A stretch of 55,147 nucleotides of DNA, taken from NCBI GenBank assembly GCA_016717595.1, contig JADKFE010000040.1:1-55147 (forward strand), given 5' to 3'. The number at the start of each line of letters is the position of its first letter. Position 1 is the stretch's first letter. Positions 28,001 through 35,700 of the stretch are shown here, one piece after another. Below the pieces are notes generated by a model. The model was given only the letters and a program-made list of their open reading frames with translations, searched no databases and was not told where the DNA came from. The translations under genes and the position numbers were made by a program. The stretch comes from Deltaproteobacteria bacterium. Lineage in GTDB: Bacteria > Myxococcota_A > UBA796 > CAJQPC01.

Positions 28001-30120
28001 TACAAAAATCCCCGTCCGGTGGAGTCTACGATACCAATGTCCTGAAAGCCATCCCCGTTCACGTCCCCTGCGGCCTCAAAATCCGTGACTGCGTACGGGA
28101 GGTCTTCGGTGAAGGTTTGTGAGGCGCTCGTCGCCAGCCCTGCGCTGCCGCCTAGAAGTACAGAATGGCCAGCATCGAACGAATCGCTTTGGTTTCCGGA
28201 AGCGAAATAGAGCAGGTCGTCATACCCGTCCCCGTTGGAGTCGCCTAGCGGGGTCAATCTCCAAAAGTTGTCATAGGATCCAGAAGGGGTGATGGTTGTC
28301 TTGGCGACGGAGAACGTGCCAGAGCTTGTACCATAAAACACCTTGAGTTGGCCGTAGGATCCATAGTACGGGGCGCCGACCGCCACATCATCGTATCCGT
28401 CATCGTTCACGTCTCCGGCGCCCACCACAGCAGCCCCAAAATAGTCGCTCGCGGCATACCCCACCATAGTGGTCGATGCGGAAGCGGAGATTCCGCTCGT
28501 AGAGCCGTGGAAGACATAAGCTCGTCCCGTATAGCTGCTGACCCAGGGTGCTCCAATCACCACATCATCATACCCGTCTGCGTTGACGTCCCCCGCGCCA
28601 GCGACGCTATAACCCAGCCTACCCGAGGTAGAGGTTCCCGTCAAAGTGGTGCTCGCCGTGCTCGATGGGCCTGTCGCGGCGCCGTGGTAGATGGTCACTT
28701 GGCCCAGACTGGAGCTGTACCCGTATGCGCTTACCGCCACGTCATCATAGCCGTCTCCATTCACGTCTCCTACACCCGCGAGCGCCCTCCCAAAATAGTT
28801 AGACGTGGAGGCGCCAGTGAGGGTGGTGGCGGGTGAGCTTGACATTCCGGCGCTGCTGCCCAAGTAGACATAGGCCCGGCCAGTATACGAGTTGTAATAA
28901 GGGGCGCCAACGATCAAGTCGTAGTATCCATCGCCGTTGACATCGCCAGCGGACGCGACCTCCGCACCGAAAATCGATGCGCTGTCAGGTGCGCTCAGGA
29001 CGTTGTCTGCTGATGTGGATAGCCCCCCGGACCCACCCAGATGAATGTAGACATTCCCGGAAACGTTTGAGTAGGAGGCGCCAATCGCTGCGTCATTATA
29101 GCCGTCTCCGTTGACGTCCCCCAGCACGGCGAGGCTGGCTCCGAACTGGGAGTTGCTAGACAAACCCTCTAGTCTCTGGCTCGCGTCAGAAGAAATTCCC
29201 CCACTGGCCCCTTCGAACAAATACACCCACCCAGTTTGGTTCAAGGCCTTGGGCATAGAGAGAAGCAGGTCGGGATAACCATCCCCGTTCACATCGCCCG
29301 CCGCGGCTGCGCTACCATACCCGTCATACGCGCTGGTCAGGAGCCAAGCCGAGCTGGTGTACAGCGGATCCACGGTGATGGGATACTGCGCCCGGTGGTC
29401 ATCCACCGTCACCACCACCCGCCCGTCCTCTTCCCAGGCCGACGCGGGCAAGGGCTCGCCAAGGGCGTCCCAGGCCGAGACGCCATGCACGCTCCAGGCG
29501 CGACCGTCGCTGTCTAAAATGTGCAGGCCGTCGGCGGCGCTGCGCTGGACCGACCCCGTCGGCACACCCACCTCGAAGCGGATGGGGCCTCGCCCCATGG
29601 GGGCCTCGTCCACGGTCCAGCCCTGCTCAAGGCCGCTGTTGACGGTGACCCACCACTCGGTCATGTCGCCGTGGTTGTACTCCAGCCGCTGAACGCAGTC
29701 GCCCATCGCGTCCTGCTCGGCGCTGCAGGCCCCCAGGGCGGGCGTGGCCGGGCGGACCGTCTCCATGCGGTCGGCGCGCCCCCAGGCGAGGGTCTTCAGG
29801 CGCAGGAGCGAGCCGCCTTGACCGGCGGGCTGAACCTCTACGCCGTCCTGGGTGAAGGAGGTCGTCAGCCCCAAGCGCGGGAGCTGGGCCACAAAACGCC
29901 CATCGGCGCCGTAGATGGCCCTGGCGCTGACGCCCAGACGGGAGGTGATCTGCTCCTGGGCGCCAAGCTCGGCCTCAGCGGCCTCGGCCAAGCTGGAGTC
30001 ATCGGGGGAGAGATCGTCGCCAAAGACCGAGTCCAGGGGCGAGGGCCGGGGGGAGCAGGCGACAGACAGCAGCAGGACGAGCAAACCAGGGGACCGTGAA
30101 ACCACAAGGCACTCCTTCAT
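25066..30120 (-). CDS. Giant surface lipoprotein: 14 FG-GAP repeats, MopE repeats, MYXO-CTERM-like tail
   Basis: A 1684-residue protein with lipobox LSVA-C22. After an N-terminal beta-rich domain (to about residue 250, ending YPITVDPLYTS) I count 14 FG-GAP units, each built on GDVNGDGYDD-type calcium loops, about 55-62 residues apart. Fourteen equals two seven-bladed propellers. Then come about seven full and three partial MopE-like units, DCDDxDxxxxPGAxExCDGVDxDCDG, probably metal-binding, each followed by an ADGDGYG loop. The C-terminus has ACSSSE, a hydrophobic segment and Arg-rich tail, as in MYXO-CTERM proteins. A Ca2+-dependent, surface-exposed adhesion or matrix role is likely (inference). 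The propeller part, about 27000-29300, is clearly less GC-rich than the rest of the gene. No frameshift was seen. Confidence 0.88.
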   Translation of the reverse strand: MKECLVVSRSPGLLVLLLSVACSPRPSPLDSVFGDDLSPDDSSLAEAAEAELGAQEQITSRLGVSARAIYGADGRFVAQLPRLGLTTSFTQDGVEVQPAGQGGSLLRLKTLAWGRADRMETVRPATPALGACSAEQDAMGDCVQRLEYNHGDMTEWWVTVNSGLEQGWTVDEAPMGRGPIRFEVGVPTGSVQRSAADGLHILDSDGRAWSVHGVSAWDALGEPLPASAWEEDGRVVVTVDDHRAQYPITVDPLYTSSAWLLTSAYDGYGSAAAAGDVNGDGYPDLLLSMPKALNQTGWVYLFEGASGGISSDASQRLEGLSSNSQFGASLAVLGDVNGDGYNDAAIGASYSNVSGNVYIHLGGSGGLSTSADNVLSAPDSASIFGAEVASAGDVNGDGYYDLIVGAPYYNSYTGRAYVYLGSSAGMSSSPATTLTGASTSNYFGRALAGVGDVNGDGYDDVAVSAYGYSSSLGQVTIYHGAATGPSSTASTTLTGTSTSGRLGYSVAGAGDVNADGYDDVVIGAPWVSSYTGRAYVFHGSTSGISASASTTMVGYAASDYFGAAVVGAGDVNDDGYDDVAVGAPYYGSYGQLKVFYGTSSGTFSVAKTTITPSGSYDNFWRLTPLGDSNGDGYDDLLYFASGNQSDSFDAGHSVLLGGSAGLATSASQTFTEDLPYAVTDFEAAGDVNGDGFQDIGIVDSTGRGFLYLGDADGVSDEPLHGLRSDITKVEYADWTAAGDVNGDGFADALLTDEDGGSLGQGVAVLHLGSSAGLDLLGSGEWQVIGGASGFSNLGGFSAAGDINKDGYSDIFITAPNLTHSTYTGYVYLFTGSSASLGSTASRTYSGIEGFANEISLGDYNGDGYIDLAVGAHLGSSKAGNVKLFRGSSSGPSTTVWMTLTGEATGDDFGSELYSGDVNGDGYDDLVVGSPDYDVDKGRIYVHFGSSSGPGTVPDQLLTGASGEDYGSDFQVVGDLDGDGYDDLVVAVEKDNSNTGRLDIYSGGAAGLNTSAPVVIYGSKVGGYFGKEFRAAGDINDDGFADVLVQSSDVTELFYGYDVDTDGDGHSDSIDCDDTDATIHPGAAELCDGVDQDCDGTADEGVTTTFFADADGDGYGRADKSLESCASAVTGYVEQDGDCDDGDASVSPAGTESCDGVDNNCDGDTDEDGAVGSFTVYIDADADGYGGLDSREVCAAPSGTTSTSTDCDDDEASVSPGASERCNSIDDDCDGDTDEAGALGEVLWYLDADNDGEGDAASAVSACTTPAGYVANAVDCDDDDSGISTASSEVCNDVDDDCDGSVDDGVLLTWYRDADADGSGGTETTQACSAPTGYLATSTDCDDSRADVYIGAPEQCDGVDQDCDTSIDEGAFSTFYIDEDGDGFGGTNTVEACEVSTGTTEASTDCDDDDATIHPDALEVCDDLDQNCDGEIDEGVTTTFYRDADKDGYGTELTQAQTCEQPDGYVSSNEDCDDQSAGVYPGAMERCDEVDNDCDTEVDEQVESLWYRDSDGDGLGWATDALSACEAPEGYVGNAEDCDDDDIELGLGVTSYVDADGDGYGDAAQSSYLCAVPSGSVEDDTDCDDSLASVHPDAIEVWYDGIDQNCDGRDDDQDEDGLLRADDCDDTDPNVGACPEDEDTGEKSGDKGRACSSSETEGLGAWWSLAALLVGWRRRASVRSGGGRR

Positions 30121-30133
30121 GGGCGGGTGCGGC

Positions 30134-30139
30134 AGTATA
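30134..30139 (-). promoter_or_regulatory. Possible -10 of the giant lipoprotein gene
   Basis: TATACT on the minus strand lies 13 bases before the ATG at 30120. No convincing -35 or Shine-Dalgarno is present, so this is a weak call. Confidence 0.3.
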
Positions 30140-30331
30140 GATCAGGTTGGGGTGGAGCCGCTACACCGGCAGACACGAGGACCAGCCCCAGCACACGGTC
30201 TTGACGAAACACCCCATCGCCGCGCGGCTCACCGAGCTTCTGCCACGATAGGCCCACGCCCCCGCGCGCCCACGGCCACGACCGGACGTGGCGCCGCCGT
30301 CGAGATCCCGCCGTTCACCGCGCCAGCGGCG

Positions 30332-30347
30332 TGGCACAGCCGTTGCA
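30332..30347 (+). promoter_or_regulatory. Sigma-54 promoter of the porin gene
   Basis: TGGCAC-AGCCG-TTGCA matches the -24/-12 consensus (TGGCAC, five bases, TTGCA/T) at every fixed position, with correct GG-to-GC spacing. Transcription would begin near 30358, about 18 bases before the porin ATG. An enhancer-binding activator would be needed; its site was not found in 30121-30331, which otherwise holds no gene. Confidence 0.65.
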
Positions 30348-30375
30348 GTTAGTTCAGCGCCGCACGGAGTCCTCG

Positions 30376-31554
30376 ATGCCCCTTCGCCTCCTCGCTCTGC
30401 TCCTCACCACGCTCTCCCCCGCCGTCGCCCAGGCCGCCGAGGTCACCGGCGACTCGGGCAAAGGCCTCACCGTCACCAGCGACGACGGGCAGTTCTCGAT
30501 GAACGTCCGCGGGCGCATTCAGCTCCGCGAGAGCCTCACCACCCCGCCGCCCGGCGACGGGGCGCGGGAGGTCACCACGATCGGCCGCGTGTACACCGCC
30601 CGGGTGTGGCTCAACGGGCACACGCTCTCTGAAGACATCGGCTACACCTTTCAGCTCGCCGTGGCGCCGAACGACTATCGAGACGGCACGATCTCCCCGA
30701 TCTTTGACGCAACCCTCGATCTCAAGCACAACCCCAACGCCAGCCTGCGCGTGGGGCAGATCTTTGTGCCCTTTGACCGCGCCCGCACCATCCGAGAGTT
30801 CTCGCTGCAGCTCGCCGACCGGCCCCGCCCGGTGAGTGAGCTGACCTTGGACCGCGACGTCGGCGCGTACCTGTACTCCGACGCGCTGGGCGGCTCCATG
30901 GTGGCCTATCGACTGGGTGTGTTCGCCGGAGGCGGCGGCAACGCCATCGCCGAGAAGGCGCCGGGCGGCCTCGCCGTGGCCCGGATCGAGCTTCGCCCCT
31001 TGGGCCCCGTCGATGACGACAGCGAAGGGGATCTCAACCGCCGGGAGACCCCGGGCCTCGCCTTGGGCGTCGCCGCCGCCTACAACCTCAACACCAACCG
31101 CGCCCGCAGCACCACGTCCACGACCTACACCTTAGGCACCGCCGATTATCTGCACCTCGCGGGCGACGTGGTGTTTAAGTGGCGGGGCGTGGCGGTGATG
31201 GGGGAGGCGGTTCTAAGAGACGCGCAGGAGGAGTCGTGGACGGTCACCGATGACGCGGGCGTGGCCGCCACGGAGTACGCCCGCTCGGGCTGGGGCTGGC
31301 TGGTGCAGCCCTCTGTGATGATCACGCCCAAGGTAGAGCTCGCCGGGCGAACCAGTCGGCTCTACGCCTTTGAGGGCACCGACCCCAAATACGTCACCGA
31401 GACGGAGACCTTGGGCAATGAGCTCGCCGCCGGGGTGAACTATTACCTCAACAAGCACCGGTTTAAGGTGCAGGGCGGCTGGACCGCGCGGTTTGGCGAA
31501 GACTTCAGCCAGGCCCAGCACACCGGGCAGGTGCTCGTGGACGTGATGTTCTGA
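30376..31554 (+). CDS. Outer-membrane porin, phosphate-selective porin O/P type
   Basis: The start at ATG 30376 gives a clean Sec signal MPLRLLALLLTTLSPAVAQA, with cleavage before AEV; the upstream frame adds 15 unlikely residues. The mature protein, about 372 residues, is a beta-barrel: FSMNVRGRIQLRES opens it, ARVWLNGHTLSEDIGYTFQLAVA and DATLDLKHNPNASLRVGQIFVPFDR are the OprP/OprO-type first strands, and it ends GQVLVDVMF with a C-terminal Phe, the barrel-assembly signal. Such trimeric porins pass phosphate, polyphosphate or other anions. The central domain ends in many aromatic strand termini. It sits alone behind a sigma-54 promoter and converges with the dGTPase gene, 16 bases apart. The substrate cannot be told from sequence. 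Confidence 0.82.
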   Translation: MPLRLLALLLTTLSPAVAQAAEVTGDSGKGLTVTSDDGQFSMNVRGRIQLRESLTTPPPGDGAREVTTIGRVYTARVWLNGHTLSEDIGYTFQLAVAPNDYRDGTISPIFDATLDLKHNPNASLRVGQIFVPFDRARTIREFSLQLADRPRPVSELTLDRDVGAYLYSDALGGSMVAYRLGVFAGGGGNAIAEKAPGGLAVARIELRPLGPVDDDSEGDLNRRETPGLALGVAAAYNLNTNRARSTTSTTYTLGTADYLHLAGDVVFKWRGVAVMGEAVLRDAQEESWTVTDDAGVAATEYARSGWGWLVQPSVMITPKVELAGRTSRLYAFEGTDPKYVTETETLGNELAAGVNYYLNKHRFKVQGGWTARFGEDFSQAQHTGQVLVDVMF

Positions 31555-31570
31555 GCGGGGACTCCCAGGT

Positions 31571-32917
31571 TCAGCCCGCCGGAGCGCGGCCTTGAACGCC
31601 GGGCAGCTCGATGCCGCGCAGCTCTTTGTACAAACGCAGGGCGTAGCCGTCGGTCATGCCGCTGAGGTAGTCGGTCACCCGCAGCAGGCGACTGTACGCC
31701 GACTCCCCAACCGCCCGAGGCTGCAGACGCATGAGCTTGAGCGCGCGTCTTTGGCGACCGTCGGGCGTGATGGCCAGAGCCGCCGGGGCGAAGACCTCCA
31801 ACAGACCGCCGAGCACCTCGTAGCCGGCCAGCTCCACCCGCAGCACCTCCGGGGCCTCGTAACAAAGCCGCCGAGAGACCTCGCTGATCTCATCCAAGGT
31901 GGCCTTCGCGGGGATGAGCCCGGCGAGGGGCTCGCCTAGGGTGCCCTCCAGCAGGGCGTCGTGGTGCTCGATAAACGCGGTGACGAGCTGCTCGACGAGC
32001 TTGTTGATGGCCCTCGCGCGCAGGTACGCGACGCGCTCGCGAGGGTCGGAGAGGCTCATCTGGGGCTGGCGACCGTGGGCCTTGATGAGCAGGGCCGAGA
32101 GCCGCTCCTCGCCGATAAACCCCAAGGTGTAGCCGTCCTCTAAATCGAGGATACTGTAGCAGATGTCGTCGGCGGCCTCCACCAGATACGTCAGCGGGTG
32201 CCGAGCCCAGGCTTGATCCTCTACAGTGAGCAGGCCCAAGCCCTCGGCGACTTGGGTGAACGCGGCGTGGTCGGCCTGAAAGTAGCTGAACTTTTTGCGG
32301 GAGACGTGTTTTTTGTGCCCGGCGTGGCCTTTTTTGCGGTGAATCGAGGCCTGGGGGTACTTCGCCACGGCGCCCAAGGTGGCCAAGGTGAGCTGCATCC
32401 CGCCACGATCTTCGCCGTACATCTCTAGGCGGGTGACCACACGGAAGCTCTGGGCGTTGCCCTCAAACTGCTGGAGATCCATTCGTTCGGCGTCGGACAG
32501 CTCGGCCAAGGTGGCCGCGCCGTCGCCCCGGAACCACGAGGCGATGGCGTCTTCACCGGCGTGGCCGAAGGGCGGGTTTCCGATGTCGTGCATCAGGCAG
32601 GCCGAGGCCACGATGTCGCCCAAGGCGCTCGCCGCCACGCCGCCCAGGTCCACACCCTCCGCGAGCAGGCGCTCTCCGGCCCAGGTGCCCAGGGTGCGGC
32701 CCACGGAGGCCACCTCGACGCTGTGGATCAGGCGGTTGTGGATGTGGTCGTTCGCGGGCATCGGGAACACCTGCGTCTTGTCGAGCAGGCGGCGGAACGG
32801 CAGAGAGAACAGCACGCGGTCGTAGTCGCGCTCGTAGCCCCGGCGGTCGTGGGCTTTGGGCTGGTGCTCGGCGCCCAAGCGGGTGTTGTTGAGCAGCTCG
32901 GGCCAACGCATCGGCAT
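31571..32917 (-). CDS. dgt: Deoxyguanosinetriphosphate triphosphohydrolase-like HD protein
   Basis: A 448-residue protein. ATG 32917 has GGAG five bases upstream; longer starts add a non-conserved Arg-rich tail. It has the dGTPase HD signature: FRRLLDKTQVFP, NRLIHSVEVASVGR with H65, and the metal pair H110-D111 in ACLMHDIGNPPFGHAGEDAI, then FEGNAQSFRVVTRLEMY and YLVEAADDICYSILDLEDG. These enzymes split dNTPs to nucleoside and triphosphate and restrict phage by lowering dNTP pools in some bacteria. A short basic insert (HRKKGHAGHKKHVSRKKF) near residues 190-210 could be a nucleic-acid-binding loop. It is divergent from the pirin gene with a 113-base gap that shows no obvious operator. Confidence 0.9.
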   Translation of the reverse strand: MPMRWPELLNNTRLGAEHQPKAHDRRGYERDYDRVLFSLPFRRLLDKTQVFPMPANDHIHNRLIHSVEVASVGRTLGTWAGERLLAEGVDLGGVAASALGDIVASACLMHDIGNPPFGHAGEDAIASWFRGDGAATLAELSDAERMDLQQFEGNAQSFRVVTRLEMYGEDRGGMQLTLATLGAVAKYPQASIHRKKGHAGHKKHVSRKKFSYFQADHAAFTQVAEGLGLLTVEDQAWARHPLTYLVEAADDICYSILDLEDGYTLGFIGEERLSALLIKAHGRQPQMSLSDPRERVAYLRARAINKLVEQLVTAFIEHHDALLEGTLGEPLAGLIPAKATLDEISEVSRRLCYEAPEVLRVELAGYEVLGGLLEVFAPAALAITPDGRQRRALKLMRLQPRAVGESAYSRLLRVTDYLSGMTDGYALRLYKELRGIELPGVQGRAPAG

Positions 32918-33030
32918 AGACTCTCCGTCCGCGGCTGGGCCCCGTAACCCCTTCGCCGCGCAACCTTCACGGCCCCTGCGCATCACTACGGCACGACCCA
33001 ACCCCAGGCGCGTTTGCCCCGGAGGTGCTC

Positions 33031-34041
33031 ATGAACCCTGTCCTGCAGACCTTCCCCCTCGGCGGCCCGCCGTGGCCCACCCTCGATCCGTTCTTGTTCT
33101 GCGTTCACCACGTCGACGCGTACCCCCGCGGCGACGGCCAGCTCGCCCCGGCGGCGCCGCTCACCGGGCGGCAGATCGGCCAAGACTTCGGCGGAAAAGA
33201 CGGCTGGAGCATGTACCACGGGCGCCGGGTGCCCGGGTTCCCGCAGCACCCGCACCGGGGCTTTGAGACGGTCACGGTGACCCGCCAGGGCTTCATCGAC
33301 CACGCCGACTCCATGGGCGCCCGGGCCCGCTACGGCCAAGGCGACGTGCAGTGGATGACGGCGGGCAAAGGGGTGGTTCACGCCGAGATGTTCCCGCTGC
33401 TGAACACCGAGGCGCCAAACCCCGCCGAGCTGTTCCAGATCTGGCTCAACCTGCCGGCCAAGAACAAGATGGTGCCGCCCCACTTCACGATGTTCTGGAG
33501 CCAGGCCGTGCCCCAGGTGGCCCAAAAGGACGAGAACGGGCGGTTCAGCACGCTCACCGTCGTGGCTGGGGCGTATGGGGAGGCGCGGCCCCCGGCGCCG
33601 CCGCCGGACTCTTGGGCCGCCGCCGCCGAGGCCGAGCTGGCGATCTGGACGCTTCGGATGGACGACGGCGCCCGCTTCACCGTGCCCGCGGCGAAGCCCG
33701 GGGTGAACCGGATGATCTACCTCTTCGCCGGGGACGGCCTCGGCGTGGGGGAGGTCAACCTGCCCCCTCGCCACGGCGCGCGGCTGCAGGGCGACGCCGA
33801 GGTCACCCTCGTCGCCAAAGGGGCCGTGGAGCTGCTCTTGCTCCAAGGTCGCCCCATCGGTGAGCCCGTCGTGTCGTATGGGCCCTTCGTGATGAACACC
33901 ACGGCCCAGATTCAGCAGGCCTTCCGCGACTACCAGACCACGCAGTTTGGCGGCTGGCCTTGGCCCGATGACGGCCCGGTGCATGGCCACGACGCCGCGC
34001 GGTTCGCCGTTCACGCCGACGGCAAAGAGGAGCGGCCCTAA
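33031..34041 (+). CDS. Pirin-family bicupin
   Basis: A 336-residue protein starting at ATG 33031 behind GGAGG with five-base spacing. The N-terminal cupin has the pirin metal ligands H73 and H75 in QHPHRGFETVT and H117/E119 in GKGVVHAEMF, matching the HxH...H...E set that binds Fe. The C-terminal cupin runs to about residue 300, followed by FGGWPWPDDGPVHGHDAARFA, a typical pirin end. Pirins are iron proteins; members act as quercetinases or redox-sensing co-regulators, and the role here is unknown. It converges with the ExbD gene with seven bases between stops. The protein is rich in Pro in the linker near residues 190-200. Intact and of normal length. Confidence 0.9.
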   Translation: MNPVLQTFPLGGPPWPTLDPFLFCVHHVDAYPRGDGQLAPAAPLTGRQIGQDFGGKDGWSMYHGRRVPGFPQHPHRGFETVTVTRQGFIDHADSMGARARYGQGDVQWMTAGKGVVHAEMFPLLNTEAPNPAELFQIWLNLPAKNKMVPPHFTMFWSQAVPQVAQKDENGRFSTLTVVAGAYGEARPPAPPPDSWAAAAEAELAIWTLRMDDGARFTVPAAKPGVNRMIYLFAGDGLGVGEVNLPPRHGARLQGDAEVTLVAKGAVELLLLQGRPIGEPVVSYGPFVMNTTAQIQQAFRDYQTTQFGGWPWPDDGPVHGHDAARFAVHADGKEERP

Positions 34042-34048
34042 CCGAGCC

Positions 34049-34504
34049 TCAGAGCCCCGCCCGGGACGCGGCCACGATCGTCACGTCCCGCACCCCGGCG
34101 GCCTGGGCCGAGCTGAGCGCCTGCCGCAGCAAGGCGTAGGGCAGCTCCGCGTCGACGCGGATGTGCAGCGGCGCGTCGGGGTCGGCGGCCAAGGCCGTCA
34201 CCAGCTCGGGGATCACGGCCTCGTCCCGCGCCAAGGCGGCCTTGGTGGAGGTGAGGCGCGCGCCGTTGAGGCTCAGCTCCCCTTCAGCGAGATCGAGGCG
34301 CCGGGCCACCCCCACCGGGGTCTCCTCGACGCTCAGGGGGAGCTGAAAGCTGGGATCATCCGGGCGCACGGGCGGATCCGTAGACCAGGTGCGCAGCAGA
34401 AACACGAGCAGGATGGTCAGCACGTCCACCATCGGCGCCAAGGCCGCGTAGAGCGGGTTCGTGGCGCTGGACACGGCGCGCAGAGGGCGAAGGCCGCGCC
34501 TCAT
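34049..34504 (-). CDS. ExbD/TolR-type proton-channel subunit
   Basis: A 151-residue protein with one N-terminal transmembrane helix carrying the channel aspartate D27 in APMVDVLTILLVFLL, the ExbD/TolR hallmark. The periplasmic part ends with the usual fold of alternating strand and helix: APLHIRVDAELPYALLRQAL, then AGVRDVTIVAA. These subunits couple proton flow to TonB/TolA-type partners or gliding motors. The ATG overlaps the TGA of the upstream ExbD-like gene (ATGA). It is the last of three genes, ExbB-ExbD-ExbD. No TonB or TolA gene is near, so the partner is unknown. In Myxococcota such sets also belong to motility machinery (family knowledge). Confidence 0.83.
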   Translation of the reverse strand: MRRGLRPLRAVSSATNPLYAALAPMVDVLTILLVFLLRTWSTDPPVRPDDPSFQLPLSVEETPVGVARRLDLAEGELSLNGARLTSTKAALARDEAVIPELVTALAADPDAPLHIRVDAELPYALLRQALSSAQAAGVRDVTIVAASRAGL

Positions 34505-34953
34505 GGGGTCTCCGGCGGCGCGTCGGTGAGGGTGGCGAGGCTCAGCTCGGGGAAGAGCTCGCCTTGGGCGTCGGCCCGGGCGGCGTCCATGAGCGCCACC
34601 ACCGTCTGACCGGGCAAGGCGTCGCTGGGGCGCAGGGTGAGCTTGCGGCGGGTGGTGTCCAGGGCCTTGAGCGCGCGGAGCTGGGCCTGGAGCCCGGCGA
34701 GGTCGGCCTCACCGCGCTGGCTGGGCAAGCTGACGGCGAAGGCCTGGGTGTCTCCGGCGCTGGTGATGACGTCCGCCCGGCGCACCTGGGCGAGCACCCG
34801 CAGGCCCTCGGGGCGGGCCTCGATCTCCACACGCTCCACACGGCCCGGGGGCTCGGGAGGCAAGAGGCCGCCGAGCTCAGGCAAGCTCAGGGTGAGGCCC
34901 ACGAGGCGCTGGGTGGAGGTGGTCAACAAGAGAAACGGCAGCAGCAGAAACAT
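34501..34953 (-). CDS. ExbD-like protein lacking the channel aspartate
   Basis: A 150-residue frame from ATG 34953, but the open frame continues upstream with PADPRPALLSVIA, a normal cytoplasmic head for ExbD. A CTG at 35019 overlaps the ExbB stop and would give a 172-residue protein; no ATG, GTG or TTG lies there, so the start is uncertain. The membrane helix SVIALMFLLLPFLLLTTS has no Asp, where true ExbD has one. The periplasmic part has the strand-helix pattern ending PGQTVVALMDAARADAQG. It likely forms a mixed complex with the following normal ExbD, providing structure rather than proton binding (inference). Its TGA overlaps the next ATG. Confidence 0.7.
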   Translation of the reverse strand: MFLLLPFLLLTTSTQRLVGLTLSLPELGGLLPPEPPGRVERVEIEARPEGLRVLAQVRRADVITSAGDTQAFAVSLPSQRGEADLAGLQAQLRALKALDTTRRKLTLRPSDALPGQTVVALMDAARADAQGELFPELSLATLTDAPPETP

Positions 34954-35015
34954 GAGCGCGATGACGCTCAGGAGCGCGGGCCGAGGATCGGCTGGGGCCG
35001 GTGGGGCCTTGGGGA

Positions 35016-35627
35016 TCAGCCTTCGGATGAGGGCCTCCGAAGCGCCAGGGCGACGAGCCCCGCCGCGGACTCGATGCGCGCGATGTGCCGGCTCACCACG
35101 CCCTCAAACCAGGCGTGCAGCGCCAACGACGGGATGCCCACCATGAGGCCCCAGGCCGTGGTGGCCATGGCCGCGGAGATGCCTTCAGAGAGCCGCACGG
35201 AGCGCTCCCCCGCCGTGGCGTCGCCCAAGGCCGAGAACGCCAGGATGAGCCCGTAGACCGTGCCCAGGAGGCCGATCATCGTGGCGAGGTTGGCCACCGC
35301 GCCCAAGGCGCCGATGCGGCGGCGCAGCCTGGCCTCGGCCATCGCGGCCTCCGCGCCCATGGCCTCCCAGGCGGCCTCCGGGTCTTGTTCGGCGGCCCCG
35401 GCGGCGATCACCGCGCCCACCGGGGTGCCCGCCGTCGCCGCCGCCGCCTCGGCCAAGGCCCCGCGGCGCAGGCGCGCCTCGACGACGTCTTGGGGTGAGC
35501 GCCAGCGCCACAACAAGAGCACCCCGCGCTCGATCGCCACGGCGACGGAGAAGGCCCCCAGCGCCGTGATCACGACCATAAAGACGCCGCCAGGGCCGGA
35601 GAACGCGTTGAGCAGAGTGTTGAGCAT
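35016..35627 (-). CDS. MotA/TolQ/ExbB proton-channel family protein
   Basis: A 203-residue protein from ATG 35627 behind GAGGG; an ATG at 35708 would add 27 non-hydrophobic residues. Three membrane helices: the first near residues 14-35 (GGVFMVVITALGAFSVAVAIE), then GAVANLATMIGLLGTVYGLILAF, and AMATTAWGLMVGIPSLALHAWF. The phrase GLLGTVYGLI followed by a short loop and TTAWGL is the family signature, containing the conserved Thr that lines the proton path. It forms a pentamer around an ExbD dimer in relatives. It is the first gene of the ExbB-ExbD-ExbD set and is divergent from the Gly/Pro-rich lipoprotein. Confidence 0.85.
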   Translation of the reverse strand: MLNTLLNAFSGPGGVFMVVITALGAFSVAVAIERGVLLLWRWRSPQDVVEARLRRGALAEAAAATAGTPVGAVIAAGAAEQDPEAAWEAMGAEAAMAEARLRRRIGALGAVANLATMIGLLGTVYGLILAFSALGDATAGERSVRLSEGISAAMATTAWGLMVGIPSLALHAWFEGVVSRHIARIESAAGLVALALRRPSSEG

Positions 35628-35700
35628 GCAGCCCTCGGGATGCTCATTCCTTGCACGGTGATGGGGATCGATGCAAACTCCAAACGAACGGAGCCCCCCA

